From Streptomyces lydicus (lineage in GTDB: Bacteria > Actinomycetota > Actinomycetes > Streptomycetales > Streptomycetaceae), in contig NZ_CP017157.1 of assembly GCF_001729485.1 (NCBI RefSeq), positions 4,960,001 through 5,024,000 of the forward strand: a stretch of DNA of 64,000 nt, written 5' to 3'. Under the pieces are notes generated by a model. The model searched no databases and was not told the DNA's origin. It worked only from the letters and a program-made list of their open reading frames with translations. The stretch's first letter is position 1, and each line of letters begins with the position of its first letter. Shown here piece after piece: positions 33,400 to 47,782 of this stretch. The translations under genes were made by a program, and so were the position numbers.

Positions 33400-34587
33400 A
33401 TGGCACGCAACCCCTCACGCCCGGCCCACCCGTTCCCCGTCGTCCTCGTCGGCGGGCTGCACTCCGACGCCCGCGCCGAGGTCGTGCGGCGGCTGCTGCA
33501 CACCGTGCGCGGCAGTGTGGCGCTGTACCACGACCTCTCGACGGCGGCCGCGGGCACCGTACGGCGCACCGTGCGCGACGTCTCGGGCGAGCTGTCCTCG
33601 AACGAGGTCCCCCTGGTCAACGACTGCGCCTGCTGCGCACTGCGCGAGGACGCGGTCCCCGAACTCCAGCGGCTGGCCGCCGGCGGACTGCACCGGCTGG
33701 CGGTGGTCGAACTGTGGGACTCCGTCGAGCCGCGGGCGATGGCCGAGGTCATCGCGGCGCACGGCGGCGAGACGCTGACGCTCTCCACGGTGATGACCGC
33801 CGTCGACCCCGCGCTCGTCCTGCCCTACCTCTCCAACGGGGACGACCTGGCAGAGGCGGGACTCGCGGTGGCGGCCACCGACCAGCGGACCGTCGGGGAC
33901 ACCTGGGCGCGCCAGCTGGAGTACGCCCAGGTGCTCGCGCTCGTCGACACCGGGGACGCGGACGACGGGGACCGTGCGCTGCTCGCCCAGCTGCACCCGA
34001 CCGCGCGGCAGGTGCCCGTCACGTCCCGGCAGCTCGCCGAGGTGGCGTCGGCCGGGGCTGTCGGGTCCGCCGGGTTCGACGTGGAGGCGGCCGCGGCCGC
34101 CCAGCACCCGGCCTGCGCGCTGCTGCCGCAGAACGCCGAGGAGGCGGGGGTGGCCACCTTCGTGTGGCGGCGCCGGCGGCCGTTCCATCCCGAGCGGCTC
34201 TACCGGGCGCTGGAGGACCTGGCATGCGCGGCGGCCCGGAGCCGGGGCCGCTTCTGGCTCGCCGACCGGCCCGACACCCTGCTGTCCTGGGACGCCGCGG
34301 GTGGCGCGCTGTGCGTGGCGAACACCGGCCCGTGGCTGGCGTCGCTCCCGGACGCCGCCTGGGACATGGTGCCGCCCGCGCGCCGGGCGGCCGCCGCCCT
34401 CGACTGGCATCCCGAACTCGGCGACCGCGGCCAGCACCTGGTCTTCACCGCACCCGGCCTCGATCGCGCGGGCCTGGCGCGGCTGCTGGACTCCTGTCTG
34501 CTGACCGACGCCGAGTTCGCCGGCGGGCGGGAGGCATGGCGGCGCCTCCCGGCCTCGTTCGACGCGCTGCTCGACCCCGTGTCCTGA
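33400..34587 (+). CDS. COG0523-type zinc-homeostasis protein with degenerate P-loop
   Basis: 395 residues from ATG 33400. The metal-binding CxCC motif of COG0523 proteins is present ([11 protein letters not shown]). The C-terminal CobW-like domain is recognisable from [20 protein letters not shown] onwards. The position of the GTP-binding P-loop reads [16 protein letters not shown], with no GxxGxGKT/S, so nucleotide binding in the normal way is doubtful. Its place beside C-minus ribosomal proteins and a Zur box points to zinc allocation. S18 follows 52 bp downstream in the same unit. Confidence 0.88.
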   Translation: MARNPSRPAHPFPVVLVGGLHSDARAEVVRRLLHTVRGSVALYHDLSTAAAGTVRRTVRDVSGELSSNEVPLVNDCACCALREDAVPELQRLAAGGLHRLAVVELWDSVEPRAMAEVIAAHGGETLTLSTVMTAVDPALVLPYLSNGDDLAEAGLAVAATDQRTVGDTWARQLEYAQVLALVDTGDADDGDRALLAQLHPTARQVPVTSRQLAEVASAGAVGSAGFDVEAAAAAQHPACALLPQNAEEAGVATFVWRRRRPFHPERLYRALEDLACAAARSRGRFWLADRPDTLLSWDAAGGALCVANTGPWLASLPDAAWDMVPPARRAAAALDWHPELGDRGQHLVFTAPGLDRAGLARLLDSCLLTDAEFAGGREAWRRLPASFDALLDPVS

Positions 34588-34639
34588 CACCGGCCCTGAC
34601 GCCTTTCACCCCCTCCCACGATCGAGAGAAGGAACTCCC

Positions 34640-34876
34640 GTGCCCCGTCGCTCCGACCCCCGCAAGCCCCTCAAGGCCCGCCCGAACCCGCTGGACCGGG
34701 CCGGCATCACGTACGTCGACTACAAGGACACCGATCTGCTGCGGAAGTTCCTCTCCGACCGCGGCAAGATCCGCAGCCGGCGGGTCACCCGGGTCACCGC
34801 GCAGCAGCAGCGCCAACTCGCCCGCGCCGTCAAGAACGCACGCGAGATGGCACTGCTGCCGTACGCCTCCAGGTAG
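34640..34876 (+). CDS. rpsR: 30S ribosomal protein S18, zinc-independent paralogue
   Basis: 78 residues from GTG 34640 with AGAAGGA upstream. S18 is recognised by [40 protein letters not shown] and the end [10 protein letters not shown]. It has no cysteine, unlike the zinc-binding S18 form. It is the second gene after the COG0523 gene, and a strong hairpin follows. Confidence 0.95.
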   Translation: MPRRSDPRKPLKARPNPLDRAGITYVDYKDTDLLRKFLSDRGKIRSRRVTRVTAQQQRQLARAVKNAREMALLPYASR

Positions 34877-34901
34877 GCGCGCCTCCCCCGTCCGCGTGTG
34901 C

Positions 34902-34936
34902 GCCGGGGAGGCCGGGCGCGGTCCGGCCTCCCCGGC
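34902..34936. terminator. Bidirectional terminator between rpsR paralogue and SpoIIE phosphatase
   Basis: A perfect 14-bp stem (34902-34915 with 34923-34936) with a 7-nt loop lies between the convergent stops at 34876 and 34956. Confidence 0.75.
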
Positions 34937-34955
34937 GCTGCTCGTGGCGCCCGCG

Positions 34956-37430
34956 TCAGCGTGGCGGTGTGACCGGGTGGAACTCCGTCAGGAGGAGGGC
35001 GATGTCGTCGGCGCGGTAGGAGGAGCGGCGGGCGTGCTGGAGGAGCCGGTCGGCGAGTTCGTCGAGGGAACCGGCGGGGGCGTGCGCCAGGGAGGCCCGC
35101 AGCCGGTCGATGCCCACGTCGATGTCGGTGCCGCGCTCCTCTGACAGGCCGTCGGTGTAGAGGGCCAGGATGGAGCCGGGCGCCAGGTCGACGGGGGTCT
35201 GCGGATACTCGCTGGCGGGGTCGACGCCGAGGAGCGGGCCGGTCTCCGGGTCCAGGACCTCGGCGGTCCCGTCGGGGTGGCGCAGCAGGGGCGGCGGATG
35301 GCCCGCCCGGACGGCGTGGGCGCGGTGGCTGCCGGGGTCGAGGGCGAGGTAGCAGCAGCTGGCGAGCAGGCCGGAGTCGAGGTCGAGGAGGGTGCGGTTG
35401 GCGCCGGCCAGCACCTCGCCGGGCGCGTGCCCCACCGCGGCGAACGCCCGTACGGCGCTGCGCAGTTGGGCCATGGTCGCGGCGGCGGCGATGCTGTGGC
35501 CCTCGACGTCCCCGATGACCAGGGCCACGCCACCGGCGGTGGGGATGACGTCGTACCAGTCGCCGCCGATGTCCATGCCGCTGGTGCAGGGCAGGTAGCG
35601 GGCGGCCGTGCGGACGTAGGGGAGTTCGGGCAGCCGGTGCGGCAGCAGGCCCCGCTGGAGGCCGCGGGCCAGGGCGAACTCGGCGTCGTAGAGCCGTGCG
35701 CGCTCCAGGGCCTGGGCGATCAGCCCGGCGAGCGCGGTCAGCACGCCGCGGTCCTTGGTCGTGAAGTGGTGGACCTCGTCGAAGCCGAGCACACAGGTGC
35801 CGACCGGCCGGCTGGAGGCGATCAGCGGCAGGTACGCCCAGGAGTTCACCTCGCCGATGGGGATGTCGGGGTAGCCCTCGGCGAGCCCGTGCCGCGTCTC
35901 GATGAAGAGCGGGACACCGGAGGTCAGCGTCTCGGTGCCGGGCAGCCGGGCGTGCAGCGGCATGCCCTCCAGCCAGTCGAGGAAGCTCTCGTGATGGCCG
36001 GTGTGGAAGCTCAGGTGCATGGTGCCGTCCCGGACCACGTACAGGGCGAGCTGCTGGCCGCCGAACGCCGGGAGGAGCTGGTCCGCGACGACCTGGCAGA
36101 CCTCGCGGACGGTGACCGCCTCGGTCAGCGCGCTGCCCAGCTGCAGCACGTGGTACATCACGCCCAGGCGTGCCGGCGCCGCGGCCGGGGGCGGCGGCGC
36201 CACGGGCGGCTCCTCGGCCGAGGCCGGCGGCCCGACGGCGACCACCCGGCCGGTCACGCCGCCCGCGTCCGGGTGGAGGGAGAAGGCGAGCCAGCGGTCG
36301 GGCGGCCGGCAGGCGACGAACGAGGACGGCGCCTGCGAGACCATCACGGACCGGTGCCGGAACTCGAAGGCGGGGTCGGACAGCCACGGCAGGGCGTCCC
36401 ACAGGCACTGCCCGAGCAGCACCTCGCCGCGCACGTCCAGCAGTTCCGCGAGGCTGCGGTTGGCGTAGCTGACCCGCCCGTCCGGGGTGAGCGAGAACAG
36501 CCCGTCCCGCAGCCGCTCGACGGCCGCGGTGGCCGCCCGGCCGGCTCGCGGGTCGATGACCACGCCGACCAGGTGGCTGCGCGCCCGCTCGTCGCGCACC
36601 TCCGGTACCCGGCCCCAGATGTCGAGGGTCCGGTACCGCTCGCCGCCCGGCCCCTCCCCCTCGTCCTCGCGGACGCGCAGGGACCGCGAGACGAGCCGTC
36701 CCTCGGCGGCCGCCGCCCGGGCCGCGGCGCGGAAAGCGGCACGGTCGCCGGGGTGGAGCCGGGCGGCGAGGGTGTCCGCCCGCCCGTCGAAGGCGCGCGG
36801 GTCGAGGCCGAAGAGGGCACAGAATTCGTCGTCCGCGAGGAGGGCGCCGGTGCGCAGGTCCCAGTCGAACAGGCCGGCCCGCACGGCGGGCGCACCGGGG
36901 GCGGGCATCTCGACGGGCAGCGTCTGCGGGTCGCACTCGACGGGATCGCCGGTACGGGCGCGCAGGGCCGCCAGGGACGAGCCGAGCCGGCCGGCGAGCG
37001 TCCGCAGATGGCGGCGTCTGCCCTTGGAGAGCCCCGCGCTGCCCGGCGGCGCCGCCCAGACGACCGCCAACGCTCCGAAGGTCTCCCCGCCCGCGCCGAC
37101 CGGCACCGAGCAGGAGCCGAAGGCGTACGGCAACGCCACCGCGAGCTGGGGGTACCGGCGCACCGTCTCGTCGGCGTCGGCCAGGTGGACCGTGCGCCCG
37201 GAGGTGAAGGCCGTGGCGACCGGAATCGGGCTGCTCACCGGAATGAGCCGCCAGCCGCCCAGCAGGGACGGCGGCATTCCGCAGGTCGCGGCGAGCACCA
37301 GCGCGCGGCGGTCGCGGGAGCGCAGGAAGACGCTTCCGGAGTACGCGCCCGCGCCCTGGACCGCCTTGCCGAGGGCGACTGTCAGCAGGTCCTCGCGCTC
37401 CGCCGTCTCGCCAACGGTCACCGCGCCCAT
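34956..37430 (-). CDS. SpoIIE-type PP2C phosphatase with GAF and PAS sensor domains
   Basis: 824 residues from ATG 37430. Order of domains: N-terminal GAF (about 5-160), PAS (about 185-300, beginning AGLFDWDLRTGALLADDEF), second PAS (about 305-400, DGLFSLTPDGRVSYANRSL), second GAF (about 420-575, VREVCQVVADQLLPAFGGQQ) and a C-terminal PP2C/SpoIIE domain (about 600-815). The phosphatase metal residues appear in MDIGGDWYDV, GDVEGH, YTDGLSE and RADDIALL. These proteins normally dephosphorylate anti-anti-sigma factors in partner-switching pathways. No anti-sigma kinase domain is fused and no partner gene is adjacent. Confidence 0.93.
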   Translation of the reverse strand: MGAVTVGETAEREDLLTVALGKAVQGAGAYSGSVFLRSRDRRALVLAATCGMPPSLLGGWRLIPVSSPIPVATAFTSGRTVHLADADETVRRYPQLAVALPYAFGSCSVPVGAGGETFGALAVVWAAPPGSAGLSKGRRRHLRTLAGRLGSSLAALRARTGDPVECDPQTLPVEMPAPGAPAVRAGLFDWDLRTGALLADDEFCALFGLDPRAFDGRADTLAARLHPGDRAAFRAAARAAAAEGRLVSRSLRVREDEGEGPGGERYRTLDIWGRVPEVRDERARSHLVGVVIDPRAGRAATAAVERLRDGLFSLTPDGRVSYANRSLAELLDVRGEVLLGQCLWDALPWLSDPAFEFRHRSVMVSQAPSSFVACRPPDRWLAFSLHPDAGGVTGRVVAVGPPASAEEPPVAPPPPAAAPARLGVMYHVLQLGSALTEAVTVREVCQVVADQLLPAFGGQQLALYVVRDGTMHLSFHTGHHESFLDWLEGMPLHARLPGTETLTSGVPLFIETRHGLAEGYPDIPIGEVNSWAYLPLIASSRPVGTCVLGFDEVHHFTTKDRGVLTALAGLIAQALERARLYDAEFALARGLQRGLLPHRLPELPYVRTAARYLPCTSGMDIGGDWYDVIPTAGGVALVIGDVEGHSIAAAATMAQLRSAVRAFAAVGHAPGEVLAGANRTLLDLDSGLLASCCYLALDPGSHRAHAVRAGHPPPLLRHPDGTAEVLDPETGPLLGVDPASEYPQTPVDLAPGSILALYTDGLSEERGTDIDVGIDRLRASLAHAPAGSLDELADRLLQHARRSSYRADDIALLLTEFHPVTPPR

Positions 37431-37448
37431 GTCTCCAGTGTGCGCACT

Positions 37449-37491
37449 GCCCGGGCCGCCGGCCCAGCCGGTGACCGCCGGCGGCCCGGGC
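37449..37491 (-). terminator. Hairpin terminator of the oxidoreductase gene
   Basis: A perfect 14-bp GC-rich stem (37449-37462 with 37478-37491) with a 15-nt loop lies just after the oxidoreductase stop at 37505 (minus strand) and before the phosphatase start. Confidence 0.65.
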
Positions 37492-37504
37492 GGCGCGACG
37501 GGCC

Positions 37505-38488
37505 TCAGCCCGCGACGTTCAGCACGATCTTGCCGCGGGTGCGCCCGGTCTCCCCGAGGCGGTGCGCCTCGGCGGCCCGCTCCAGGGGGAAGACGTCGGC
37601 GACCTCCACGGTGAGGGCGCCCTCCGAGAGCAGCCCGGCGATCCGGGCGAGCGCCGCGCCGTCCGGCTCGACCAGGAACGGGCTGGTCCGCAGGCCCCGG
37701 TCCGCGGCCCGTGCGGCCAGCTCGGGCGCCACCCCGGACGGCACGGCGACCAGCAGTCCGCCGGGGGCCAGGACGTCGAGGGAGCGGGTGCTCGTCGCGT
37801 CCACCTCGTCCCCGACGAGGTCGACCACCACGTCGACGCCCTGGACGGCCTCCTCGAAGCGGACGGCGGTGTAGTCGATCAGCTCGTCGGCGCCCAGCTC
37901 ACGGAGCCACTGGTGCCGGCCCGCCCGAGCCGTCCCGATCACCTGGGCCCCCAGGTGCCGGGCGATCTGCACGGCGAAGTGGCCCACGCCGCCGGCGGCG
38001 GCGTGCACCAGCACCCGCTGCCCCGGCCGGACCTCCGCCGCGTCGACCAGGATCTGCCAGGCGGTGAGCGCGGCCAGCGGGACCGCCGCCGCCTGCTCGT
38101 GGCTCAGCGCGGCGGGCTTGCGGACGAACTGCCGGGCCGGCGCGGTCACGTACTCGGCGTACGCCGACGCGGCGCGGGGGAACCACGGCATGCCGAAGAC
38201 CTCGTCCCCCACCTCAAGGGTGTGCACGCCGAAGCCGACCTCCTCCACGACTCCGGAGACGTCCCAGCCCAGGGTGAACGGCGGGTCGCCGAGCACACCG
38301 GCCATCCCTCCCCCGGTCCGGGTCTTCCAGTCGACCGGGTTGACCCCGGCGGAATGCACCCGCACCAGCACCTCGGTCGGCAGCGGCACCGGCCGGGCGA
38401 CCCGGGCGGTGCGCAGCACCTCGGGCCCGCCGAAGGTGTCCTGGACGAGGGCGCGCATGGTCGGCGCGGCAGGGTTCGGGCTGGTCAT
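37505..38488 (-). CDS. NADP-dependent quinone reductase-like oxidoreductase (MDR family)
   Basis: 327 residues from ATG 38488. The N-terminal GroES-like domain (VLVRVHSAGVNPVDWKTRTG) is followed by a Rossmann fold with VHAAAGGVGHFAVQIARHLG. The ADH zinc ligands are absent, as in quinone reductases and crotonyl-type MDR enzymes. It is divergent from an HxlR regulator with an operator-like palindrome between. That is the usual layout of HxlR-controlled redox genes that respond to electrophiles or quinones. Confidence 0.92.
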   Translation of the reverse strand: MTSPNPAAPTMRALVQDTFGGPEVLRTARVARPVPLPTEVLVRVHSAGVNPVDWKTRTGGGMAGVLGDPPFTLGWDVSGVVEEVGFGVHTLEVGDEVFGMPWFPRAASAYAEYVTAPARQFVRKPAALSHEQAAAVPLAALTAWQILVDAAEVRPGQRVLVHAAAGGVGHFAVQIARHLGAQVIGTARAGRHQWLRELGADELIDYTAVRFEEAVQGVDVVVDLVGDEVDATSTRSLDVLAPGGLLVAVPSGVAPELAARAADRGLRTSPFLVEPDGAALARIAGLLSEGALTVEVADVFPLERAAEAHRLGETGRTRGKIVLNVAG

Positions 38489-38628
38489 GGCGGACTCACT
38501 CCTGGAAAAGCGGATGTCGGACGCGCCGGGTGGCTCAGGTGCGCACCCGTGACGCGGCGGTGCGGCGCAGTCGCTGCGCCCGCGATCCGGAAGCTACCCG
38601 CCGGGGAGCAGTAACCCGCAAGGGCGTC

Positions 38629-38647
38629 TACTATCCATAGGGAAGTA
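38629..38647. promoter_or_regulatory. Probable HxlR operator
   Basis: An imperfect 19-bp palindrome centred at 38638: TACT at 38629 pairs with AGTA at 38644-38647, and CC (38635-38636) with GG (38640-38641). It lies about 20 bp from the HxlR start and in the divergent promoter region of the oxidoreductase gene. Binding by the adjacent HxlR protein is inferred. Confidence 0.6.
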
Positions 38648-38667
38648 TCGAGGTGAGGAGGGTTGCG

Positions 38668-39042
38668 GTGACCACCACCTGCCGCACGGGAAGCCATGAC
38701 CAGCACGACGTCTACGCCGCCCTGTGCCCTGGGCGCGAGGTGTTCGACCTGCTGGCCAACAAGTGGACCGCGCTCGCGATCGGCGCCATGGAAGAGGGAC
38801 CGCAGCGTTTCGGGGCCCTGCAGCGCCGGCTCCAGGGCGTCAGCCCGAAGGTGCTGACGCAGACCCTGCGGCGCCTGGAGGCGGGCGGCTTCGTGGACCG
38901 GACGGTCATCCCCGCCGTGCCGCTGCACGTCGAGTACGCCCTGACCGATCTCGGCCGCAGCGTCGCACGACCGCTCGCGGCCGTGCGGCACTGGGTGGAG
39001 TCGCATCTCGACGAGATCGGCAGCCCCGCCGCGGCCGGCTGA
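38668..39042 (+). CDS. HxlR-family redox-type transcriptional regulator
   Basis: 124 residues from GTG 38668, preferred over GTG 38653 because GAGGAGGG sits five nt before it. The winged-helix core reads VFDLLANKWTALAIGAMEEG, RFGALQRRLQGVSPKVLTQT and LEYALTDLGR-like wing residues (HVEYALTDLGRSV). Cysteines near the N-terminus (TTTCRTG) and in ALCPGREV fit the redox-sensing HypR/QorR type. Its expected target is the divergent quinone reductase-like gene. Confidence 0.92.
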   Translation: MTTTCRTGSHDQHDVYAALCPGREVFDLLANKWTALAIGAMEEGPQRFGALQRRLQGVSPKVLTQTLRRLEAGGFVDRTVIPAVPLHVEYALTDLGRSVARPLAAVRHWVESHLDEIGSPAAAG

Positions 39043-39528
39043 CCGCGCCGGCTGCCCCCCGCGGGGCGCCGCCGCGGGGCGACCGCGTGGTCGCGGTACC
39101 CGTCGCCGTTGACGTCGCCGGCGGTGCGGGCCCCGCCAACCGCGTTACGGGAACGAGCAGTTGAGCCCCGCTCGGGCGGTATCGGGGACTCCCCGTACGC
39201 CCCGCCGGGACGGGCGCCCCGCGGCGAGCGGCGGCGTCCGTCCCCCGGTCCTCCTTCGCATGCCTGCCTCCCCCCGCAGTCACCGATACGGGTGACGCAG
39301 TGCTCCGCTTGGCGCCGGTGCTTCTGCGGGGCGTGGGGTTCGGTGCTGGGCTGGCGGCACAAGCCGTGCACCGGCTGTCCTCGGTGTGCCCTTGCGCCTT
39401 GTCCACGCCGATCCCCACGTCAAGCCTCCCCGGAGACGCCCGCGCCCGTGTGCGCCGGCGTCCGCCTGCGCGAGCGCGCGCTGCTCCGGAAGGCCGAGGT
39501 GCGGGCGAAGTCCCAGCGAAGGAGAGAA
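39043..39528. other. 486-bp region with no intact gene, containing an FG-GAP remnant
   Basis: ORFs cross this region in several frames without recognisable domains, except for the fragment annotated at 39081-39146. The peroxidase reading frame is open back to 39109, but residues before GTG 39529 look non-coding. The promoter of the peroxidase operon should lie in the right half. Confidence 0.5.
39081..39146 (-). pseudogene. Remnant of an FG-GAP (integrin-like) repeat
   Basis: The minus strand encodes NAVGGARTAGDVNGDGYRDH followed by AV, matching the calcium-binding core of FG-GAP/VCBS repeats (G..l..GDvNGDGy.D..V). No start codon with ribosome site, signal peptide or further repeats remain, and downstream codons are nonsense-like. 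It appears to be what is left of a secreted FG-GAP protein. A chance match is possible because it is so short. Confidence 0.45.
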
Positions 39529-45013
<5,485 letters not shown>

Positions 45014-45018
45014 CGCGA

Positions 45019-45057
45019 GGGGCCGGCCCGGCCGATGTCGTCGGCCGGGCCGGCCCC
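45019..45057. terminator. Bidirectional hairpin terminator
   Basis: A perfect 17-bp GC-rich stem (45019-45035 with 45041-45057) with loop TGTCG lies between the convergent ThDP-enzyme and acyl-CoA dehydrogenase genes. Confidence 0.85.
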
Positions 45058-45097
45058 GTTTCCGTTCCGCCGGCTCGGGGTGCTTCGGGAGCGGCGG

Positions 45098-46819
45098 TTA
45101 CGGCGCCATCTCGTACGCGCCGGCGAGCGCCTCGACGCGCTGCCAGACACGGGCCGAACGGTCCGTGTCGACGACCGGGCGGCGGACCGCGGACAGCGCC
45201 CAGCGCTGCTGGTCCGCGGTGGCGGAGTCCTTGCCGTGCAGTTCGACGGCGTGCGCGGAGAAGTCGCGGACGAGGACCGCGCAGAGCTCGTCGAGCACGT
45301 CCTCGTCCAGCGAGGTCAGGCCGGCCTGCTCCAGGATCAGCTGGCCGTGGACGACCAGCGCGAACAACTGGCCGACCGCGAGCAGCAGGTCGAGGTCGCG
45401 GCTCTGCTCCTCGTCGGGGGCGGCGGTGGTGACGAACTCGCAGAGCGCGTCGGCCTGTTCGCGGAGGCGGGCCACGTTGGGGAGGTGGGCGAAGGCGTCG
45501 TAGGCGGCGCGCCAGTCGTGGAAGCGGATGGCGCCCAGGCCGCGGGCCGGTCCCTGGCGGAAGAGGAAGGCGTCGTCGGCCGCGTCGCGGCGGGTCGGCA
45601 CCGGCGCGTACTCGGCCGGGTTCAGCAGGTGGTTGCCCATGAACTTGAGGATCAGCGCGAGGTTGACGTGGACGGTGCCCTCCAGCTTGGGCAGCCCCCG
45701 GATCTCGGTGGCGGCCTGCGCGAAGTAGGTGTCCTTCTCGAAGCCCTTGGCCGCGATGACGTCCCACATCAGGTCGATGACCTTCTCGCCCTCGGTGGTC
45801 ACCTTCATCTTCGTCATGGGGTTGAAGAGCAGGTAGCGGCGGTCGTCGGGGCCGGCGGAACGGAAGTAGTCGACGGCGCGGTCGCTGAACAGTTTCATGC
45901 CGATGAGGCGGACGTAGGCGTCGGTCAGTTCGCGGCGCACGTGCGGGAAGGCGGTGACCGGCCGGCCGTAGAGGATGCGGTTCTGGGCGTGGGTGACGGC
46001 CTCGTACATCGCGTGCTCGCAGATGCCGATGGCGCCGGTGCAGAGGTTGAACTTGCCGACGTTGACGGTGTTGAGGGCGGCGTCGAAGGCGGCGCGGCCG
46101 GTGTGCAGGATGTCGTCGGGGCCGACCGGGTAGTCCTCCAGGCGGAATTCGCTGACGTACTTGGAGGAGTCGACGACGTTCTTCACCACCTGGTACGCCT
46201 CGTGGCGGCTGTCGGCGGCGAAGAAGACGTAGCCGTCGGGGCCCTCGACGTCGGTGCGGCGGCCGAAGACGGAGACGAGCCCGGCGGCGTTGCCGTTGCC
46301 GATGTAGTACTTGGACCCGGTGGCGCGGAAGCCGCCGTCGCCGTCGGGTTCGAGCAGCATGTCGGTGGAGTAGATGTCGGCGCCGTGCGCCTTCTCGGAC
46401 AGGCCGAAGGCGAACACCTCGCCCTGGTCGAGGAGTTCGGCCGCCCGGGCGCGGGCGGTCTCGTTGTCGCTCTGCCAGACCGGGCCGAGGCCGAGGATGG
46501 TGACCTGCCAGGCGTACCAGTAGTCGAGGCCGTAGAAGCCGAAGATCTCGTTGAGGGCGGCGATCCGGGCGGTGTCCCAGCGCTTGTCCTGGTGGCCGTC
46601 GGCGGCGGAGGCGGGGGTGAGGAAGGTGGCGAACAGCCCTTCCTTGGCGGCAAAGGCGAGGAAGTCCGCCAGCCAGGCGCGGGAGCGGTAGTCCTCGATC
46701 AGCCTGCGCTTGCCGCGGTCCTCGAACCAGTCGACGGTGGCCCGCAGCAGCCTGCGGGTCTCCGGGTCGAAGTGCGCCGGGTCGTAGCTGCGCGGGTTGA
46801 ACAGAAGCTGGTCGGCCAT
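45098..46819 (-). CDS. Acyl-CoA dehydrogenase/oxidase-family flavoprotein
   Basis: 573 residues from ATG 46819. The acyl-CoA dehydrogenase fold is visible: VFAFGLSEKAHGADIYSTDM in the flavin-binding region, YYIGNGNAAGLVSVFGRRTD in the middle domain, then YGRPVTAFPHVRRELTDAYV and IRGLPKLEGTVHVNLALI in the C-terminal helical domain. It has an extra C-terminal region of about 150 residues, recalling acyl-CoA oxidases and long-form dehydrogenases. It is 77 bp downstream of a PadR regulator on the same strand and probably controlled by it. Confidence 0.88.
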   Translation of the reverse strand: MADQLLFNPRSYDPAHFDPETRRLLRATVDWFEDRGKRRLIEDYRSRAWLADFLAFAAKEGLFATFLTPASAADGHQDKRWDTARIAALNEIFGFYGLDYWYAWQVTILGLGPVWQSDNETARARAAELLDQGEVFAFGLSEKAHGADIYSTDMLLEPDGDGGFRATGSKYYIGNGNAAGLVSVFGRRTDVEGPDGYVFFAADSRHEAYQVVKNVVDSSKYVSEFRLEDYPVGPDDILHTGRAAFDAALNTVNVGKFNLCTGAIGICEHAMYEAVTHAQNRILYGRPVTAFPHVRRELTDAYVRLIGMKLFSDRAVDYFRSAGPDDRRYLLFNPMTKMKVTTEGEKVIDLMWDVIAAKGFEKDTYFAQAATEIRGLPKLEGTVHVNLALILKFMGNHLLNPAEYAPVPTRRDAADDAFLFRQGPARGLGAIRFHDWRAAYDAFAHLPNVARLREQADALCEFVTTAAPDEEQSRDLDLLLAVGQLFALVVHGQLILEQAGLTSLDEDVLDELCAVLVRDFSAHAVELHGKDSATADQQRWALSAVRRPVVDTDRSARVWQRVEALAGAYEMAP

Positions 46820-46896
46820 GGGGTGAAGTCGCCTTTCCGGCTCGGTGGTTGAGGGTGGGTGGTGCACGGGCGCCCGACGGGGCCGCCGGCGCCGGT

Positions 46897-47454
46897 TCAG
46901 CGCGTGGGGCCGAGCCGACGGAGGGTGGCGAGGACGTCGTCGAGCCAGTCCAGGGTCATCCGCTCGTACGCGATGCCGCCGCGCAGCACGACGTGCTGGA
47001 GCTGCTGTCCGGCATCGGGCTCCGCGGGGGCGCCGGGGCCGGTGAAGTCGCGCCGCTCCCCCGCGAGGTAGTGCGCGAGCCGCTCGGTGTGCGCCTGGCG
47101 GTGCCGCTCCACCTCGCGGATCAGCGCGGCGGGGTCGTCGAAGGCCGCGCCGCGGATCTTCACGGCGAGGTCGTGCCGGACGCTTTCGGGTTCGATCGGT
47201 TCGTGGAGCCACTGGGAGAGCGCGGCCCGGCCGGGCGCCGCGACGGAGTACTCCTTCTTGTCCGGCCTGGCCTGCTGCGACACCTCGCGGACCTGGATCC
47301 AGCCGTCGCTCTCCATGCGTTTGAGGACGCGGTAGATCTGCTGGTGGGTGGCGGTCCAGAAGTAGCCGATGGACCGCTCGAACCGCCGGGACAGCTCATA
47401 GCCGGAGCCCGGCTGCTCCAGCAGGGAGACGAGGATCGCATGGTCGAGCGCCAT
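46897..47454 (-). CDS. PadR-family transcriptional regulator
   Basis: 185 residues from ATG 47454. The N-terminal PadR winged helix is clear (LDHAILVSLLEQPGSGYELS, FWTATHQQIYRVLKRMESDG, KKEYSVAAPGRAALSQWL). The C-terminal helical domain (LIREVERHRQAHTERLAHYL) belongs to the longer subfamily. An exact palindrome lies 14 bp upstream of its start. It probably represses itself and the acyl-CoA dehydrogenase gene behind it. Confidence 0.93.
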   Translation of the reverse strand: MALDHAILVSLLEQPGSGYELSRRFERSIGYFWTATHQQIYRVLKRMESDGWIQVREVSQQARPDKKEYSVAAPGRAALSQWLHEPIEPESVRHDLAVKIRGAAFDDPAALIREVERHRQAHTERLAHYLAGERRDFTGPGAPAEPDAGQQLQHVVLRGGIAYERMTLDWLDDVLATLRRLGPTR

Positions 47455-47782
47455 GCCCCGATCCTTCTATGCAACTCGTTGCATAAACAAGGGGCGCCGG
47501 CCCGGTGAGACACGGCTCACCCGGGCGGCAGGCGCGCCGACGGCGGGCCGCGCACGCTCCGTCCCCGCGTGCAACCATCGTGCAACCCTGTGGCGGGTTG
47601 GATCGGACCCTGCCGCCGTGCCGGCTCACCGGGGCGCGCCCCGGACCCGCTCGGGTCGCCGCGCCGCCGTACCGGCCGCCCGGCATCCGTCGTCGCCGCT
47701 CAGGAAGGGGTCAGCGCATGCACCACGTGGAGATCGGGAACCGGCCGCCCAGCCGCTCCGCGTCGCGGCGGAGCCGTCCCTG
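47455..47782. other. 328-bp divergent region upstream of PadR and DUF779 genes
   Basis: Apart from the PadR palindrome at 47468-47485 no gene or strong structure is recognised. Open frames continue leftwards from the DUF779 gene, but they lack ribosome sites and family similarity. Confidence 0.5.
47468..47485. promoter_or_regulatory. Perfect palindromic PadR operator candidate
   Basis: TATGCAAC (47468-47475) and GTTGCATA (47478-47485) are exact reverse complements around TC. It lies 14 bp upstream of the padR-type start codon, in a position to block its promoter. Confidence 0.78.

Noticed and set aside
39109..39528. 140-codon N-terminal extension of the DyP peroxidase
   Set aside because: Composition is non-protein-like (Pro/Arg/Cys mix), and GTG 39529 has a good ribosome site directly before the conserved domain.
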